Shown one piece after another: positions 9,749 through 19,184 of a stretch of 64,000 bases of DNA. This stretch comes from Caulobacterales bacterium (GTDB taxonomy: Bacteria > Pseudomonadota > Alphaproteobacteria > Caulobacterales > Caulobacteraceae). Under the pieces are notes generated by a model. The model saw only the letters and a list, made by a program, of their open reading frames with translations. It ran no database searches and had not been told where the DNA came from. Position numbers and translations under genes: made by a program. The stretch is from assembly GCA_016183935.1 (NCBI GenBank), contig JACPDR010000009.1, positions 1 to 64,000 of the forward strand. Direction: 5' to 3'. The stretch's first letter is position 1. The number at the start of each line of letters is the position of its first letter.

Positions 9749-11083
9749 TCAAGCGCGATGCCGGGCCGGAACGATCCCGTGCCGGGCCATCTTGTCGTAG
9801 AGCGTCTTGCGGGGAATCTGCAGGGCCGCCGTGACGCGCCGGATGTCGCCTTGATGGCGGGTCAGCGTCTCGCGAATTAGTTGGGCCTCATAAGCCTGGA
9901 CCTGATGGGCGAGGCTGCCCTCCGGGGGCTGGGCTGACTCGGCCGCGGGCAGGCCGATCGCGACCTCGCTGGCGTAGTTGGCCAGTTCGCGCAGATTGCC
10001 CGGCCAGTCGTGCTCCAGCAGGCGCCGCCGGATGGCGTTGGTGATCATCGGGATGTCGCGGCCCAGCCGGTCGGCGGCGCGGCTGAGGAACCGGGCGAAC
10101 AGGAGCGGGATGTCGTCGCGGCGTTCCCGGAGTGGCGGGGTGCGCAACCGGACCACGTTGAGACGATAGTAGAGGTCCTCGCGCAGGTCGCCGCGGGCGA
10201 CGGCCTCGGCAGGATCGTCCTTGGTCGCGGCCAGGATGCGCAGGTCAAGGGCATGGGACTCCATGGCGCCCAGCGGCAGGATTTCGCGCTCCTCCAGGAC
10301 CCGCAGCAGCAGCAGTTGGGCGGCGCGTGGGGCGAGATCGATCTCATCGAGGAACAGCGTGCCCTGGTGCGACTGTTCGATCTGGCCCTCGCGGCGGTGC
10401 AGGGCGCCGGGAAAGGCGCCGGCGGCGTGCCCCATCAAGAGGCTTTCCAGGCCGGTCTCGGGCAGGGCGGCGCAGGACACCGCGACGAACGGCTTGAGGC
10501 GGCGCCGCCCGGCGTTGTGGATGGCGCGGGCGACAGCCTCCTTGCCGGCTCCGGTCTCGCCCTCGATCAGGACGTCGACCCGGGCGTCGGCAAGGCGTTG
10601 GATGGCGGCGCGAAGAGCCTCGACGGCCCGGCCGTCGCCGCTGAGCGGGATCGACCATTCGCCATCGGCGGCCAGCGCCGCGAGCCGGCGGTTGTCGAGG
10701 ACGAGAGCCCGCTTGTCGAGGCCGCGCCGCAAGGTCTCGATCAGGCGTTCGGGAGCGAAGGGCTTGGCGAGGAAATCGTAGGCGCCGCGCTTCATCGCGT
10801 CGACCGCCTCGGCTATGTCGCCATGCCCGGTCATCATGACGACGGGCAGGTCGGGATCGATCGCGGCCAGTCGCTCGACCAGGGCCCGGCCGTCGAGCCC
10901 CGGCATTCTGAGATCGGTGACCACGATCCCCTCGAACCGGTCGTTGAGGATCTTCAGGGCCGCCTCGGCCGAGGGAAGGGGCGTGACCTCGAGTCCGCAC
11001 AGCCGCAGGCGTTCGGTCAGGGCCTCGCGGAAGGCGTCGTCGTCCTCGACCAGCACGATCCGGTTCAGGGTGCGGAAATTCAT
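9749..11083 (-). CDS. dctD: Sigma-54-dependent response regulator DctD
   Basis: A 444-residue NtrC-family activator of C4-dicarboxylate transport. The receiver domain (1-120) has phospho-acceptor D57 and K107. The AAA+ domain has Walker A GETGAGKE (174-182) and Walker B GTLFLDEID (241-249). The C-terminal Fis-type helix-turn-helix is at about 400-440 (DIRRVTAALQIPRKTLYDKM). The sigma-54 contact loop reads GAFPGA (222-227) instead of GAFTGA, a change at its most conserved Thr. The start overlaps the dctB stop by 4 nt. Binding-site-like palindromes lie beyond dctB at 12898-12944, next to dctA. Confidence 0.9.
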   Translation of the reverse strand: MNFRTLNRIVLVEDDDAFREALTERLRLCGLEVTPLPSAEAALKILNDRFEGIVVTDLRMPGLDGRALVERLAAIDPDLPVVMMTGHGDIAEAVDAMKRGAYDFLAKPFAPERLIETLRRGLDKRALVLDNRRLAALAADGEWSIPLSGDGRAVEALRAAIQRLADARVDVLIEGETGAGKEAVARAIHNAGRRRLKPFVAVSCAALPETGLESLLMGHAAGAFPGALHRREGQIEQSHQGTLFLDEIDLAPRAAQLLLLRVLEEREILPLGAMESHALDLRILAATKDDPAEAVARGDLREDLYYRLNVVRLRTPPLRERRDDIPLLFARFLSRAADRLGRDIPMITNAIRRRLLEHDWPGNLRELANYASEVAIGLPAAESAQPPEGSLAHQVQAYEAQLIRETLTRHQGDIRRVTAALQIPRKTLYDKMARHGIVPARHRA

Positions 11084-12888
11084 TTCGCCCTCATCAGGCG
11101 GATGACGAAGACGGCGCCCGTGGCGGAGGGCTCGAGCAGGAGTTCGCCGCCGAAGCCCGCGACGATGTCCCGGCTGATGACCAGGCCGAGGCCGAGGCCG
11201 TCGCGCTTGTCGGTGGTGAAGGGCGTGAACAGCCGCTCGCGCACCTCGGCCGAGACGCCGGGGCCATTGTCGGAGATGCGGATCGTCACGCGCTTGCCGC
11301 TGGTCTCGACGCGGATCGCGATGGTCGGGTCGGGCCTGTCCTTCAGGGCCTCGATGGCGTTCTGGAGCAGGTTCAGGACGACCTGCTCCAGACGGATGCG
11401 CTCGGCGAGGACGGCCAGGTCGGCCGGGGCGGGCTGGCGGTCCAGCGTGACGCCCCTTTCGCGCATCCGGGCGCCGACCAGCAGCAGGGCGCCGTCGATG
11501 GCGGCCTCGACCCCGACGGCCACGGTCCCGGACCGCGTCTTGCGCGAGAAGGCGCGCAGTTCGTCGGTGATCGCCCCGACCCGCTCGGTCAGGCCGGCGA
11601 TGCTGACGATGGAGCGGCGGGCCGAGGCGGGATCCTCGGCGTCGAGATACAGGCCGGCAGTGTCGGCATGGGTGCGGATGGCGGCGATCGGCTGGTTGAT
11701 CTCATGCGCCACCCCGGCCGCGATCTGGCCGAGAGTGGCGAGCTTGTTGGCCTGGATCAGCTCGTCCTGGAGGTTCTGGCGACTCTTTTCCGAGCGTCGC
11801 CGCTCCTCGATCTCGTGGTTCAGCCGGCTGTTGGCGGCGCGCAGTTCCGAGGTGCGGGCGTCGATGCGGCGTTCCAGGTCGACGCGCGCCGTCTCGGCCT
11901 CGACGGCCTTGGCTGCGGCGCGCTGCCGGCGCCGCAGCAGAACACCGGTCAGTCCGGCAAGCAGCGCCATACTGAGCAGGACCAGCATCCGCGCCGCCGT
12001 GACGCTGCGGGCGATGGTGTCGCTGGCGGGGGCCAGGAGATGCAGCGTCCAGCCGAAACCCGGAATGGCGTCCGTCGTCCGGGCGTAGGCGCCGGGCGGA
12101 ATGTCCGAGTCGATCCTGACGAAACCGCCGTCATTCGCCGTGAACGGCAGATCGGTCAGCGGCGCCGCGCCGGAGGTCTGTTCGGCGGCGAGGCGGCGAC
12201 GTTCGGAATCGCTGAGCGGTTCGGTGGTGTGGAAGCGCCATTGCGGAACGGTGGTGACCACGACCACGCCGTCCTCGTCGGTCACGTAGGTCGGCTCGCC
12301 GGACTTTCGCCAGTCGCTCTCGAGCGCGTCGAACTCCACCTTGGCCACGATGACCCCGATGGGCCGACCCGCGGCGGCGTCGACCCGTCGCGACAGGTAG
12401 AGGCCGGGCCGTCCGCTGACGGTGCCGAGGGCGAAGAAGACGGCCTGACCCTCGCGCATGGCTTCATAGTGGTAGGGGCGGAAGCGGTAATCGGAGCCGA
12501 CGAAACTGGTCGGCTCGCGCCAGTTGCTCGCGGCCAGCGTCACGCCGTTCGCATCCAGCGCATAGATGGCGGCGGCGCGGCTTTCGCGCGCCAACCCCTC
12601 GAACTTTCGATTCAGGCCGGCGACTTCCTCCGGGTCGGGGCCCTCAAGCAAGGCGATCAGGTCCGGGTCCTGGGCGAGCACCAGCGGCAGGGAGCGGTGG
12701 CGTTCCAGTTCGCTGCGGAGCACGGCGGCGTGCAGGGCCCCGGCGGTCGACGCCTGCCGGGTCACGGCGGCCTCGGCGTCGCGGCGCGCGACCTCGCCGA
12801 CGGCCGTCGCCATCGCCGCCGTCGCCACGATCCAGATCAGGGCGAAGGCCCGCCACTGGCCACTGTCGCCGGAGAAAAACGCGCGCAT
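11080..12888 (-). CDS. dctB: C4-dicarboxylate sensor histidine kinase DctB
   Basis: A 602-residue sensor kinase. Transmembrane helices at about 12-32 and 301-321 bracket a periplasmic Cache-type sensor (with YALDANGV, YRFRPYHYEAM, LSRRVDA), the region that binds succinate-like ligands in DctB proteins. A coiled-coil linker leads to the phospho-acceptor motif GVAHEINQP (H395) and an HATPase domain (NLLQNAIEAL, DNGPGV, GLGLGL). The phosphoryl group passes to DctD, with which it overlaps. I chose ATG 12888 rather than the upstream ATG at 12960 because two regulatory palindromes (12898-12944) would otherwise be coding; neither start has a strong ribosome-binding site. Confidence 0.88.
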   Translation of the reverse strand: MRAFFSGDSGQWRAFALIWIVATAAMATAVGEVARRDAEAAVTRQASTAGALHAAVLRSELERHRSLPLVLAQDPDLIALLEGPDPEEVAGLNRKFEGLARESRAAAIYALDANGVTLAASNWREPTSFVGSDYRFRPYHYEAMREGQAVFFALGTVSGRPGLYLSRRVDAAAGRPIGVIVAKVEFDALESDWRKSGEPTYVTDEDGVVVVTTVPQWRFHTTEPLSDSERRRLAAEQTSGAAPLTDLPFTANDGGFVRIDSDIPPGAYARTTDAIPGFGWTLHLLAPASDTIARSVTAARMLVLLSMALLAGLTGVLLRRRQRAAAKAVEAETARVDLERRIDARTSELRAANSRLNHEIEERRRSEKSRQNLQDELIQANKLATLGQIAAGVAHEINQPIAAIRTHADTAGLYLDAEDPASARRSIVSIAGLTERVGAITDELRAFSRKTRSGTVAVGVEAAIDGALLLVGARMRERGVTLDRQPAPADLAVLAERIRLEQVVLNLLQNAIEALKDRPDPTIAIRVETSGKRVTIRISDNGPGVSAEVRERLFTPFTTDKRDGLGLGLVISRDIVAGFGGELLLEPSATGAVFVIRLMRAK

Positions 12889-12897
12889 GCCGCACGA

Positions 12898-12944
12898 TGC
12901 GAAATTTCGCACAAATGTCCATGGCGTGCGTGCGGATATCCGCA
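12898..12944. promoter_or_regulatory. Two DctD-type enhancer palindromes (UAS)
   Basis: Two perfect 14-bp palindromes, TGCGAAATTTCGCA (12898-12911) and TGCGGATATCCGCA (12931-12944), both followed by CA. They share the TGCG...CGCA arms and are spaced 33 bp centre to centre, about three helical turns, so both face the same side of DNA. DctD and similar NtrC-family activators bind tandem dyads of this kind upstream of dctA; here they lie 107-153 bp upstream of a sigma-54-like element. Confidence 0.75.
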
Positions 12945-13050
12945 CAACAGCGAGAAACATGACGAACGGCGAGGCCGAAAAGCGAAAAAAATCAATCGCC
13001 CTCGATCAAGGTAGGCCCGGCTTGCGAGCCGCTGCGTGGCGTTCCGATAC

Positions 13051-13066
13051 TGGCCGCTCAGTCGCT
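13051..13066 (+). promoter_or_regulatory. Candidate sigma-54 promoter of dctA
   Basis: TGGCCGCTCAGTCGCT matches the -24/-12 consensus TGGCACG-N4-TTGCW at 8 of 12 defined positions, including GG and GC in the correct 12-bp phase. Transcription would start near 13077, 40 nt before the TTG start of dctA. Position and phase fit, but the match is partial. Confidence 0.5.
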
Positions 13067-13116
13067 GCGTCAGACAGCGAGCTCAAGTCGGGTCCGATGG
13101 GCCCCTGGGAGGTCCT

Positions 13117-14475
13117 TTGCTTCAACCCGTCCAGGCCGGAGGTGCGCTCGGCGCGCGCCGCCCGTTTTATCGCAGCCTGTATTTCATGGTGCTGCTGGCC
13201 ATCGTGGCCGGCGGCGTGGTCGGCCATTTCTGGCCGGAGCTCGGCAAGGACCTGAAGCCGCTCGGCGACGCCTTCATCAAGCTGGTGAAGATGATCATCA
13301 CGCCGGTGATCTTCCTCACCATCGCCACAGGCATCTCCGGCATGCGCGACCTGGCCCGGGTCGGACGCGTGGCCGCCAAGGCCTTCGGCTATTTCCTCGT
13401 CTTCTCCACCCTGGCCCTGATCATCGGGCTGGTGATCGCCAATGTGGTGCGGCCGGGCGACGGCCTGAACATCGATCCCGTGACGCTGAACGCCGGGGCC
13501 GTGGCGCAGTACACGACGGCCGCGCATGAGACCTCGGTCGTCGGCTTCCTGACCGGGATCATCCCCGACACCCTGGTCAGCGCCTTCGCCGACGGCAACA
13601 TCCTGCAGACCCTGTTCGTGGCCATCCTGTTCGGGATCGCCATGGCGGTGGTCGGCGACGCGGCGGCGCCTGTTCACCGGGCGCTGGACGCCCTGAGCCA
13701 GATCATGTTCCGCGTCGTGGCCATCCTGATGAAGGCTGCGCCGGTCGGCGCCTTCGGGGCCTTCGCCTTCACCATCGGGGCCTATGGCCTAGGAGCCATC
13801 GCCAATCTCGCGGCCCTGATCGCCACCTTCTATCTGACCTCGCTGATCTTCGTCCTCGGCGTGCTCGGCGCGGTCTGCTGGGCCAACGGCTTCTCCATTT
13901 TCCGGCTGATCGCCTACCTCAAGGAAGAGCTGCTGCTGGTGCTCGGAACCTCCTCGTCCGAGGCGGCCCTGCCCAGCCTGATGCAGAAGCTGGAGCAGGC
14001 GGGCGCGCCGCGCTCGGTGGTCGGTCTGGTCGTCCCCACCGGCTATTCGTTCAATCTGGACGGCACCAACATCTACATGACCATGGCGGCGCTGTTCATC
14101 GCCCAGGCCATGAACATCGACCTCAGCCTGCAGGATCAGATCCTGCTGCTGCTGGTGGCCATGCTCAGCTCGAAGGGCGCGGCCGGGATCACCGGCGCCG
14201 GTTTCATCACCCTGGCCGCGACCCTCGCCGTGGTGCCGACGGTGCCGATCGCCGGCATGGCGCTGATCCTCGGGATCGACCGCTTCATGAGCGAATGCCG
14301 GGCGCTGACCAACTTCGTCGGCAACGCGGTGGCCACGCTGGTCGTCGCCCGCTGGGAGGGGGAACTGGACCGCGACGCGCTGCACGCCGCGCTCGGATCC
14401 GGGCCCGGCAAGCTTGCCGCCGCCCCGGACCCCGCCGCGGGGCCGGGCGACCGGGACGTCATAACGGCCGATTGA
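13117..14475 (+). CDS. dctA: C4-dicarboxylate:cation symporter DctA
   Basis: A 452-residue DAACS-family transporter (succinate, fumarate and malate uptake). It starts [18 protein letters not shown] and has the family signatures [50 protein letters not shown] and [18 protein letters not shown]. Eight helices and two re-entrant loops are expected. I chose TTG 13117, which follows GGGAGG at 13107-13112 and gives a normal length; GTG 13036 would precede the predicted promoter. It diverges from dctBD and heads a likely operon with a TonB receptor and a secreted hydrolase. Confidence 0.93.
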   Translation: MLQPVQAGGALGARRPFYRSLYFMVLLAIVAGGVVGHFWPELGKDLKPLGDAFIKLVKMIITPVIFLTIATGISGMRDLARVGRVAAKAFGYFLVFSTLALIIGLVIANVVRPGDGLNIDPVTLNAGAVAQYTTAAHETSVVGFLTGIIPDTLVSAFADGNILQTLFVAILFGIAMAVVGDAAAPVHRALDALSQIMFRVVAILMKAAPVGAFGAFAFTIGAYGLGAIANLAALIATFYLTSLIFVLGVLGAVCWANGFSIFRLIAYLKEELLLVLGTSSSEAALPSLMQKLEQAGAPRSVVGLVVPTGYSFNLDGTNIYMTMAALFIAQAMNIDLSLQDQILLLLVAMLSSKGAAGITGAGFITLAATLAVVPTVPIAGMALILGIDRFMSECRALTNFVGNAVATLVVARWEGELDRDALHAALGSGPGKLAAAPDPAAGPGDRDVITAD

Positions 14476-14505
14476 AACGGCCGAACGCACAAGGGAGGAA
14501 AGACA

Positions 14506-17500
14506 ATGAGGACTGTTCACCGCACCGCGCTTCTGGGGGGCGCCGGCCTGTTCGCCCTGCTGGCCTCCGCCGGCATGGCTTCGGCCCAGACGGCGCCGAC
14601 GCAGACTCCGCCGGCCGAGCCGGAAGAGGCCGCCTCCGTCGAGGACGTCATCGTCGTCGGTTCGCAGATCCGGGGGGCCAGCACCACCGCAGCCCTGCCG
14701 GTCGTGGTGTTCGATCAGGAGCAGATCGACGCGACCGGCGCGGCTTCGGGCGACGACCTGATGCGCTCCATCCCGCAGATGGGCGACGTGCTGTTTGAGG
14801 CCGCCAACAATCCGCAGACCAGCAACTCGGCGCGGGGCGACGTCAACTCGGTCAACCTGCGCTCGCTCGGCGTCGGCAATACGCTGGTGTTGCTAAACGG
14901 CCGCCGCATGGTTCAGCACCCGACCAGCCAGGGCACCTCGGACACCGGCACCGTGCCCGTGCTCAGCTACAATTCGAACGCCATCCCGGTCTCCGGCCTC
15001 GAGCGGCTGGAGGTGCTGCTGGACGGCGCGGCCGCCATCTACGGGGCCGACGCCGTGGCCGGCGTGGTCAACACCGTGCTGCAGGACGACTTCGACGGCC
15101 TCAGGCTCGAGGCCGAATACGGCGGGGCCGAAAGCACGAGCCTGCGCGAGTTCGAGGCCAACATCTTCGCCGGCAAGGATTTCGACCGCGGCAACGTCTC
15201 GCTGTTCGCCAACTATAGCGACCGGACGGCGCTGATGGCGGAAGACCAGGACTTTACCTTCAGCGACGACCTGCGCCCGTTCTTCGCCAATCAACCGGGT
15301 TTCGAGACCTCGACCGTCCCCGACGGCCGCTCGTCGCATACGCCCTGGGCCCGGCTGAACACGCCGGGCAGCAGCACCGCGCGACGGCCACGGTCCAACG
15401 GAGAGGTGGTGGCGACCTCGGCCGGGGCCTTCCGCATCCAGCCGGCCAGTTTCGGCTGTGGGGTCGATGTCGGCGGTGGCCTGTGCCTGATCAGCGGGGC
15501 CGGCTCCTACAACGGCGACATCCGCGAATTGCGCTACGACACCCGCCACGGCACCACGGTGCGTTCGGCGATAGAGCGGACCAACATCTTCCTGACGGGC
15601 CGCTATGACCTGACGCCGACGGTGACCGCCTTTGGCGAGATCGGCTTCTACGGGGCCGAAAGCCGCGCTATCCAGCCGCCGGTGGTCAACCTCAACGACC
15701 TCTGGATTCCCGCTGACAACTACTGGAATCCGTTTGGTCCGGTGACCTTCGCCGACGGCTCGGCCAATCCGAACCGTCTGCCGAACCTGACCAATGTGCC
15801 GGCCGAGGGCCTGCCCGTCCGGCTCGGCAACTACCGCTTCGTCGACACGGGCTTCCAGCACGTGACGGTGAAGAATTTCCAGTCGCGTTTCCTGGGCGGG
15901 CTGAGGGGCGAATGGCGCGGCTATGACTGGGAGTCGGCGCTGCTCTATTCCGCCGCGGAGGCCGAGGACCTGTCGCCCAACATCAATATGACGGCGCTCC
16001 AGCAGCAGCTGTCGCTGTCGACGCCCGAAGCCTACAATCCATTCTCGGGCGGTTGCATCGACACCACCAGCTACGGCGACTGCTCGCCGTCGTCCCAGAG
16101 CGCCGTCGACGCCATCACCTTCGACATGCGGCGCTTCTCGCGGACGACCCTGGCGCTGGCCGACTTCAAGATGTCGCGGCCGGACCTGTTCGAGCTGCCC
16201 GGGGGGCCGGTCGGCGTGGCCTTCGGGGCCGAGTACCGCCGCGAGACCCAGTTCGACGACCGCGACGAGAACGTCGACGGCACCTTCACCTTCGTCGACA
16301 TGGTCACCGGCGAAACCAACCTGTCGAATGTCTCGGCGGTCAGCCCCAACCCCGACACCCGCGGCCATCGCACCGTCGCCGGAGCCTTCATCGAGTTCGC
16401 GGCGCCGCTGGTCTCGCCGGAGATGAACGTGCCGCTGGTCTACAGCCTCGATATGCAGATCGCCGGCCGCTACGAGGAGTATTCCGACTTCGGCTCGGTA
16501 GCCAAGCCCAAGGTCGCGGTGGCGTGGGATATCATCGACGGCCTGCGCGTCCGCGGCTCCTATTCGGAAGGCTTCCGCGCCCCCAACCTGGAACAGGTCA
16601 ACGCGACCCAGTACGCCCGCCTCGCCGGCGGCGACGACTACTATCGCTGCGAGGCGGACATCCGCAGCGGCGCCATTACGGATATGACCCAGTGCTCGCG
16701 CGGGGCGAGCGCCTCGCTGCTGGTTGCGGGTAATCCGGAACTCGAGCCGGAAGAGAGCACCAACCAGTCCTATGGCGTCGTGTTCCAGCCCCGCTTCCTG
16801 CCCGAAGGCCTGGGCGATTTCACCTTCACCGTCGACCGCTGGAAGATCGAGCAGGAGAAGATCGTCGGCCTGCTCGGGGCCCAGGCGGCCCTGGCCCTGG
16901 ACTACCTGAACCGCATGGAAGGCGGGTCCAACCCGAACGTGGTGCGGGCGGCGCCCAACGCCGACGATATCCTGCTGTTCGACGGCTCGGGCCTGACGCC
17001 GGTCGGCGAGGTGATCTCGATCAGCGACCGGTTCATCAACCTGCTGCCGCAGACCGTCGAGGGGATCGACTTCGGCCTCTCCTGGTCGAAGCGCCGCACG
17101 GCCTGGGGGTCGTTCACCTTCCGCGCCAACGCCTCCCGGCTGCTGGAGTTCTCGCGCGCGCCCGGCGACGTCATCGACAGCCTCCATGCCGCGCGCGAGG
17201 CGGGGACCATCGATCCGCTGACGCCGCTGCCCGACTCCAGTCAGCTGATCGCCCAGAACGGCCGACCGGAGTGGAAGGTCACGACGACCTTCATCTGGAA
17301 CCACGGCCCGTGGCGCGCCGGCCTGTCGACGCAGTATGTCAGCGACGTCGACCAGACCAGCCTGCTCAGCGACACGGGAACGCCGTGGGTGGTGGAGGAG
17401 CAGATGGTGGCGAACCTGTATGGCCAGTACGAGTTCGAGAACGCCGGTCCCGCGTCCGGTGCGCGGCTGCGGCTTGGCGTCCGCGACCTGACCAACGAGG

Positions 17501-17589
17501 GTCCGTCGCTCGCCGAGAACGGCTATCTCGGCTCGATACAGCGCCCCTACGGCCGGTCGTGGTACGTCAACCTCTCCAAGAGCTTCTGA
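14506..17589 (+). CDS. TonB-dependent receptor linked to dctA
   Basis: A 1027-residue receptor. Signal peptide (FALLASAGMASAQ) is followed by a TonB-box-like EDVIVVG (residues 46-52), a plug domain (about 60-190: LRSLGVGNTLVLLNGRRM, IERLEVLLDG-type and GADAVAGVVN motifs) and a large barrel ending NLSKSF. Its length and plug style match the large receptors for organic ligands common in Caulobacterales and Sphingomonadales. It begins 30 bp after dctA behind AAGGGAGGAAAG, so the two are likely co-transcribed. This implies that the ligand or its product is a C4-dicarboxylate or an ester of one (inference). Confidence 0.88.
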   Translation: MRTVHRTALLGGAGLFALLASAGMASAQTAPTQTPPAEPEEAASVEDVIVVGSQIRGASTTAALPVVVFDQEQIDATGAASGDDLMRSIPQMGDVLFEAANNPQTSNSARGDVNSVNLRSLGVGNTLVLLNGRRMVQHPTSQGTSDTGTVPVLSYNSNAIPVSGLERLEVLLDGAAAIYGADAVAGVVNTVLQDDFDGLRLEAEYGGAESTSLREFEANIFAGKDFDRGNVSLFANYSDRTALMAEDQDFTFSDDLRPFFANQPGFETSTVPDGRSSHTPWARLNTPGSSTARRPRSNGEVVATSAGAFRIQPASFGCGVDVGGGLCLISGAGSYNGDIRELRYDTRHGTTVRSAIERTNIFLTGRYDLTPTVTAFGEIGFYGAESRAIQPPVVNLNDLWIPADNYWNPFGPVTFADGSANPNRLPNLTNVPAEGLPVRLGNYRFVDTGFQHVTVKNFQSRFLGGLRGEWRGYDWESALLYSAAEAEDLSPNINMTALQQQLSLSTPEAYNPFSGGCIDTTSYGDCSPSSQSAVDAITFDMRRFSRTTLALADFKMSRPDLFELPGGPVGVAFGAEYRRETQFDDRDENVDGTFTFVDMVTGETNLSNVSAVSPNPDTRGHRTVAGAFIEFAAPLVSPEMNVPLVYSLDMQIAGRYEEYSDFGSVAKPKVAVAWDIIDGLRVRGSYSEGFRAPNLEQVNATQYARLAGGDDYYRCEADIRSGAITDMTQCSRGASASLLVAGNPELEPEESTNQSYGVVFQPRFLPEGLGDFTFTVDRWKIEQEKIVGLLGAQAALALDYLNRMEGGSNPNVVRAAPNADDILLFDGSGLTPVGEVISISDRFINLLPQTVEGIDFGLSWSKRRTAWGSFTFRANASRLLEFSRAPGDVIDSLHAAREAGTIDPLTPLPDSSQLIAQNGRPEWKVTTTFIWNHGPWRAGLSTQYVSDVDQTSLLSDTGTPWVVEEQMVANLYGQYEFENAGPASGARLRLGVRDLTNEGPSLAENGYLGSIQRPYGRSWYVNLSKSF

Positions 17590-17613
17590 GCCGCCTTTTC
17601 GAGAAGGAAACAG

Positions 17614-18909
17614 ATGACGGGATGGTCGGTCTTCGCCGCCGCTATGGTTCTCGGGGCGACCCCCGCGGCCGATGCTTCGGCGGACGAGCGCCAGCCCTCC
17701 GCCATCGCCTGCCCGGAGGCGGTGGCGGAGGTGGCGGAGTGCCTGTCGGGGCGCGACGCCAATGGCGCCTGGTATGTGATCGCCATGCCCGCCGAGTGGA
17801 ACCGGCGCCTGATCGTCCATGCGCATGGCGGTCCGCGGATGGGCGAACCCGCCGCGGATGACCCGCTCGAGGACCTGGACCGGTTCTCGGTCATGGTGCG
17901 TAAGGGGTATGCCTGGGTCGGTTCGACCTATCGTCGGGGCGGCTACGGCGTGCGTATGGCCGCCGAGGATACGGACAACAGCCGCAAGATCTTCTGGAGC
18001 CGGTTCGGCCGCCCGGACCGAACCCTCCTGCACGGCCAGTCGTGGGGCGGGAACGTCGCGGCCAAGGCGTCGGAGCTCCACGCCCTCGACCTCGAGGGCG
18101 GCCGGAACTACGACGGCGTGCTGATCACCAACGGCGTGCTGTCGGGCGGCACGCGCGCCTACCAGTTCCGGGCCAGTCTTAGGGCGGTCTATCAGTTCTA
18201 TTGCCGCAACCACCCGGCCGCGGGCGAAACCTCCTATCCGGTGTGGCAGGGCCTGCCGGCGGAGGCCCGCATGAGCCGGGCCGAGCTGCGCGAGCGCGTC
18301 GATGCCTGTACTGGCGTCGATCGGCCGGCCGCCGACCGTACGCCGGAGCAGGCCCGGCGACTGCGCGACATTCTCGCCGTGACCGGGGTCGGCGAAGAGC
18401 AGCTGGTCAGTCACCTGTCGTGGGCGACGTTCCTGTTCCAGGATCTGGTCCACCGGCGGCTCGGCGGACGCAACCCGTTCGACAACAGCATGGTCGTCTA
18501 CAGCGGATCGTCGGACGACGCGGCGCTCAATGCGGGTGTGGAACGGTTCACCGCCGATTCCGACGCCGTGGCGCGACTGGCCTATGACGCCGATCTGTCG
18601 GGCCTGATCGTCCTGCCGACCCTGACGCTGCACGCCCTGGACGATCCGACGGTCAGCTACGAGGTCGAGGCCGCCTACGCCGCCACGGTGGCGGCGGCGG
18701 GCCGGTCACATCTGCTGGTCCAGGCGGCGACGGACGAGGACCAGCACAGCAAGCTCGCCGACGGCGGCTACCTTACCGCGCTCGCCGCTCTGGAACGATG
18801 GATTGAAGACGGGTCGCGTCCTGACCCGTCCGGGTTTCAGGCCATGTGTCTCGGCCTTGCCTCCGCAGGCGAGTGTCGCTTTCTCGCGCCGGCGCCCGCC
18901 GCGCCATAG
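17614..18909 (+). CDS. Secreted alpha/beta hydrolase
   Basis: A 431-residue hydrolase with a signal-like N-terminus (VFAAAMVLGATPAADASA). The nucleophile elbow is GQSWGG (S143), preceded by an HAHGGPRM oxyanion-region motif at about 68-75. Likely acid and base are Asp in LHALDDPTVS and His in DEDQHSK near the C-terminus. The substrate is unknown; esterase or peptidase-type chemistry is possible. It is 24 bp behind the TonB-dependent receptor, with an AAGGA site. A periplasmic esterase releasing a dicarboxylate for DctA would fit the operon (inference). Confidence 0.75.
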   Translation: MTGWSVFAAAMVLGATPAADASADERQPSAIACPEAVAEVAECLSGRDANGAWYVIAMPAEWNRRLIVHAHGGPRMGEPAADDPLEDLDRFSVMVRKGYAWVGSTYRRGGYGVRMAAEDTDNSRKIFWSRFGRPDRTLLHGQSWGGNVAAKASELHALDLEGGRNYDGVLITNGVLSGGTRAYQFRASLRAVYQFYCRNHPAAGETSYPVWQGLPAEARMSRAELRERVDACTGVDRPAADRTPEQARRLRDILAVTGVGEEQLVSHLSWATFLFQDLVHRRLGGRNPFDNSMVVYSGSSDDAALNAGVERFTADSDAVARLAYDADLSGLIVLPTLTLHALDDPTVSYEVEAAYAATVAAAGRSHLLVQAATDEDQHSKLADGGYLTALAALERWIEDGSRPDPSGFQAMCLGLASAGECRFLAPAPAAP

Positions 18910-18963
18910 CGGCAAGGGCCAGACAGGTTCGACCATAATCCTTCATCTAGGAAGGTGCGTACA

Positions 18964-19173
18964 ATGACCTTCAAAATTGATCGCCGCTTCCTGACTCACA
19001 AGATTCCGTTGTCCAGTGACGGCGCATGCAAGGCGCCGTTCGCGGCGTTTCGCCGAGACAGCGACCCTTCCACAGGACTGGACGAAGACCGCCAGTCGGA
19101 TAAGCACCACTATGATGAAGCCAGATTCGTACAGGGTGTCGGATTTGCTGGGCTCGACCGTCTGAATGATTGA
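18964..19173 (+). CDS. Possible small protein upstream of the FecI-type sigma gene
   Basis: An open frame of 69 codons from ATG 18964 (MTFKIDRRFLTHKIPL...), preceded by AGGAAGGTGCG, and ending 11 bp before the sigma factor. It is basic, then acidic, with no recognised motif, and its codon use is less biased to GC at third positions than its neighbours. It might be a coupled leader peptide or a chance frame; I keep it because of its ribosome-binding site and position. Confidence 0.3.
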   Translation: MTFKIDRRFLTHKIPLSSDGACKAPFAAFRRDSDPSTGLDEDRQSDKHHYDEARFVQGVGFAGLDRLND

Positions 19174-19184
19174 GGCAGGTCCCG

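Noticed and set aside
13018..13036. A second GG-N10-GC phase at CCGGCTTGCGAGCCGCT
   Set aside because: Only the two dinucleotides fit; the flanking -24 and -12 bases do not match the sigma-54 consensus.
13036..13116. GTG 13036 as the dctA start
   Set aside because: It lies upstream of the predicted sigma-54 promoter, lacks a ribosome-binding site and adds residues absent from DctA homologues.
14893..18633. A minus-strand open frame over 1200 codons long opposite the receptor and hydrolase genes
   Set aside because: It has no recognisable domain, and its frame is the mirror of GC-rich coding bias in the plus-strand genes, which show full domain structure.
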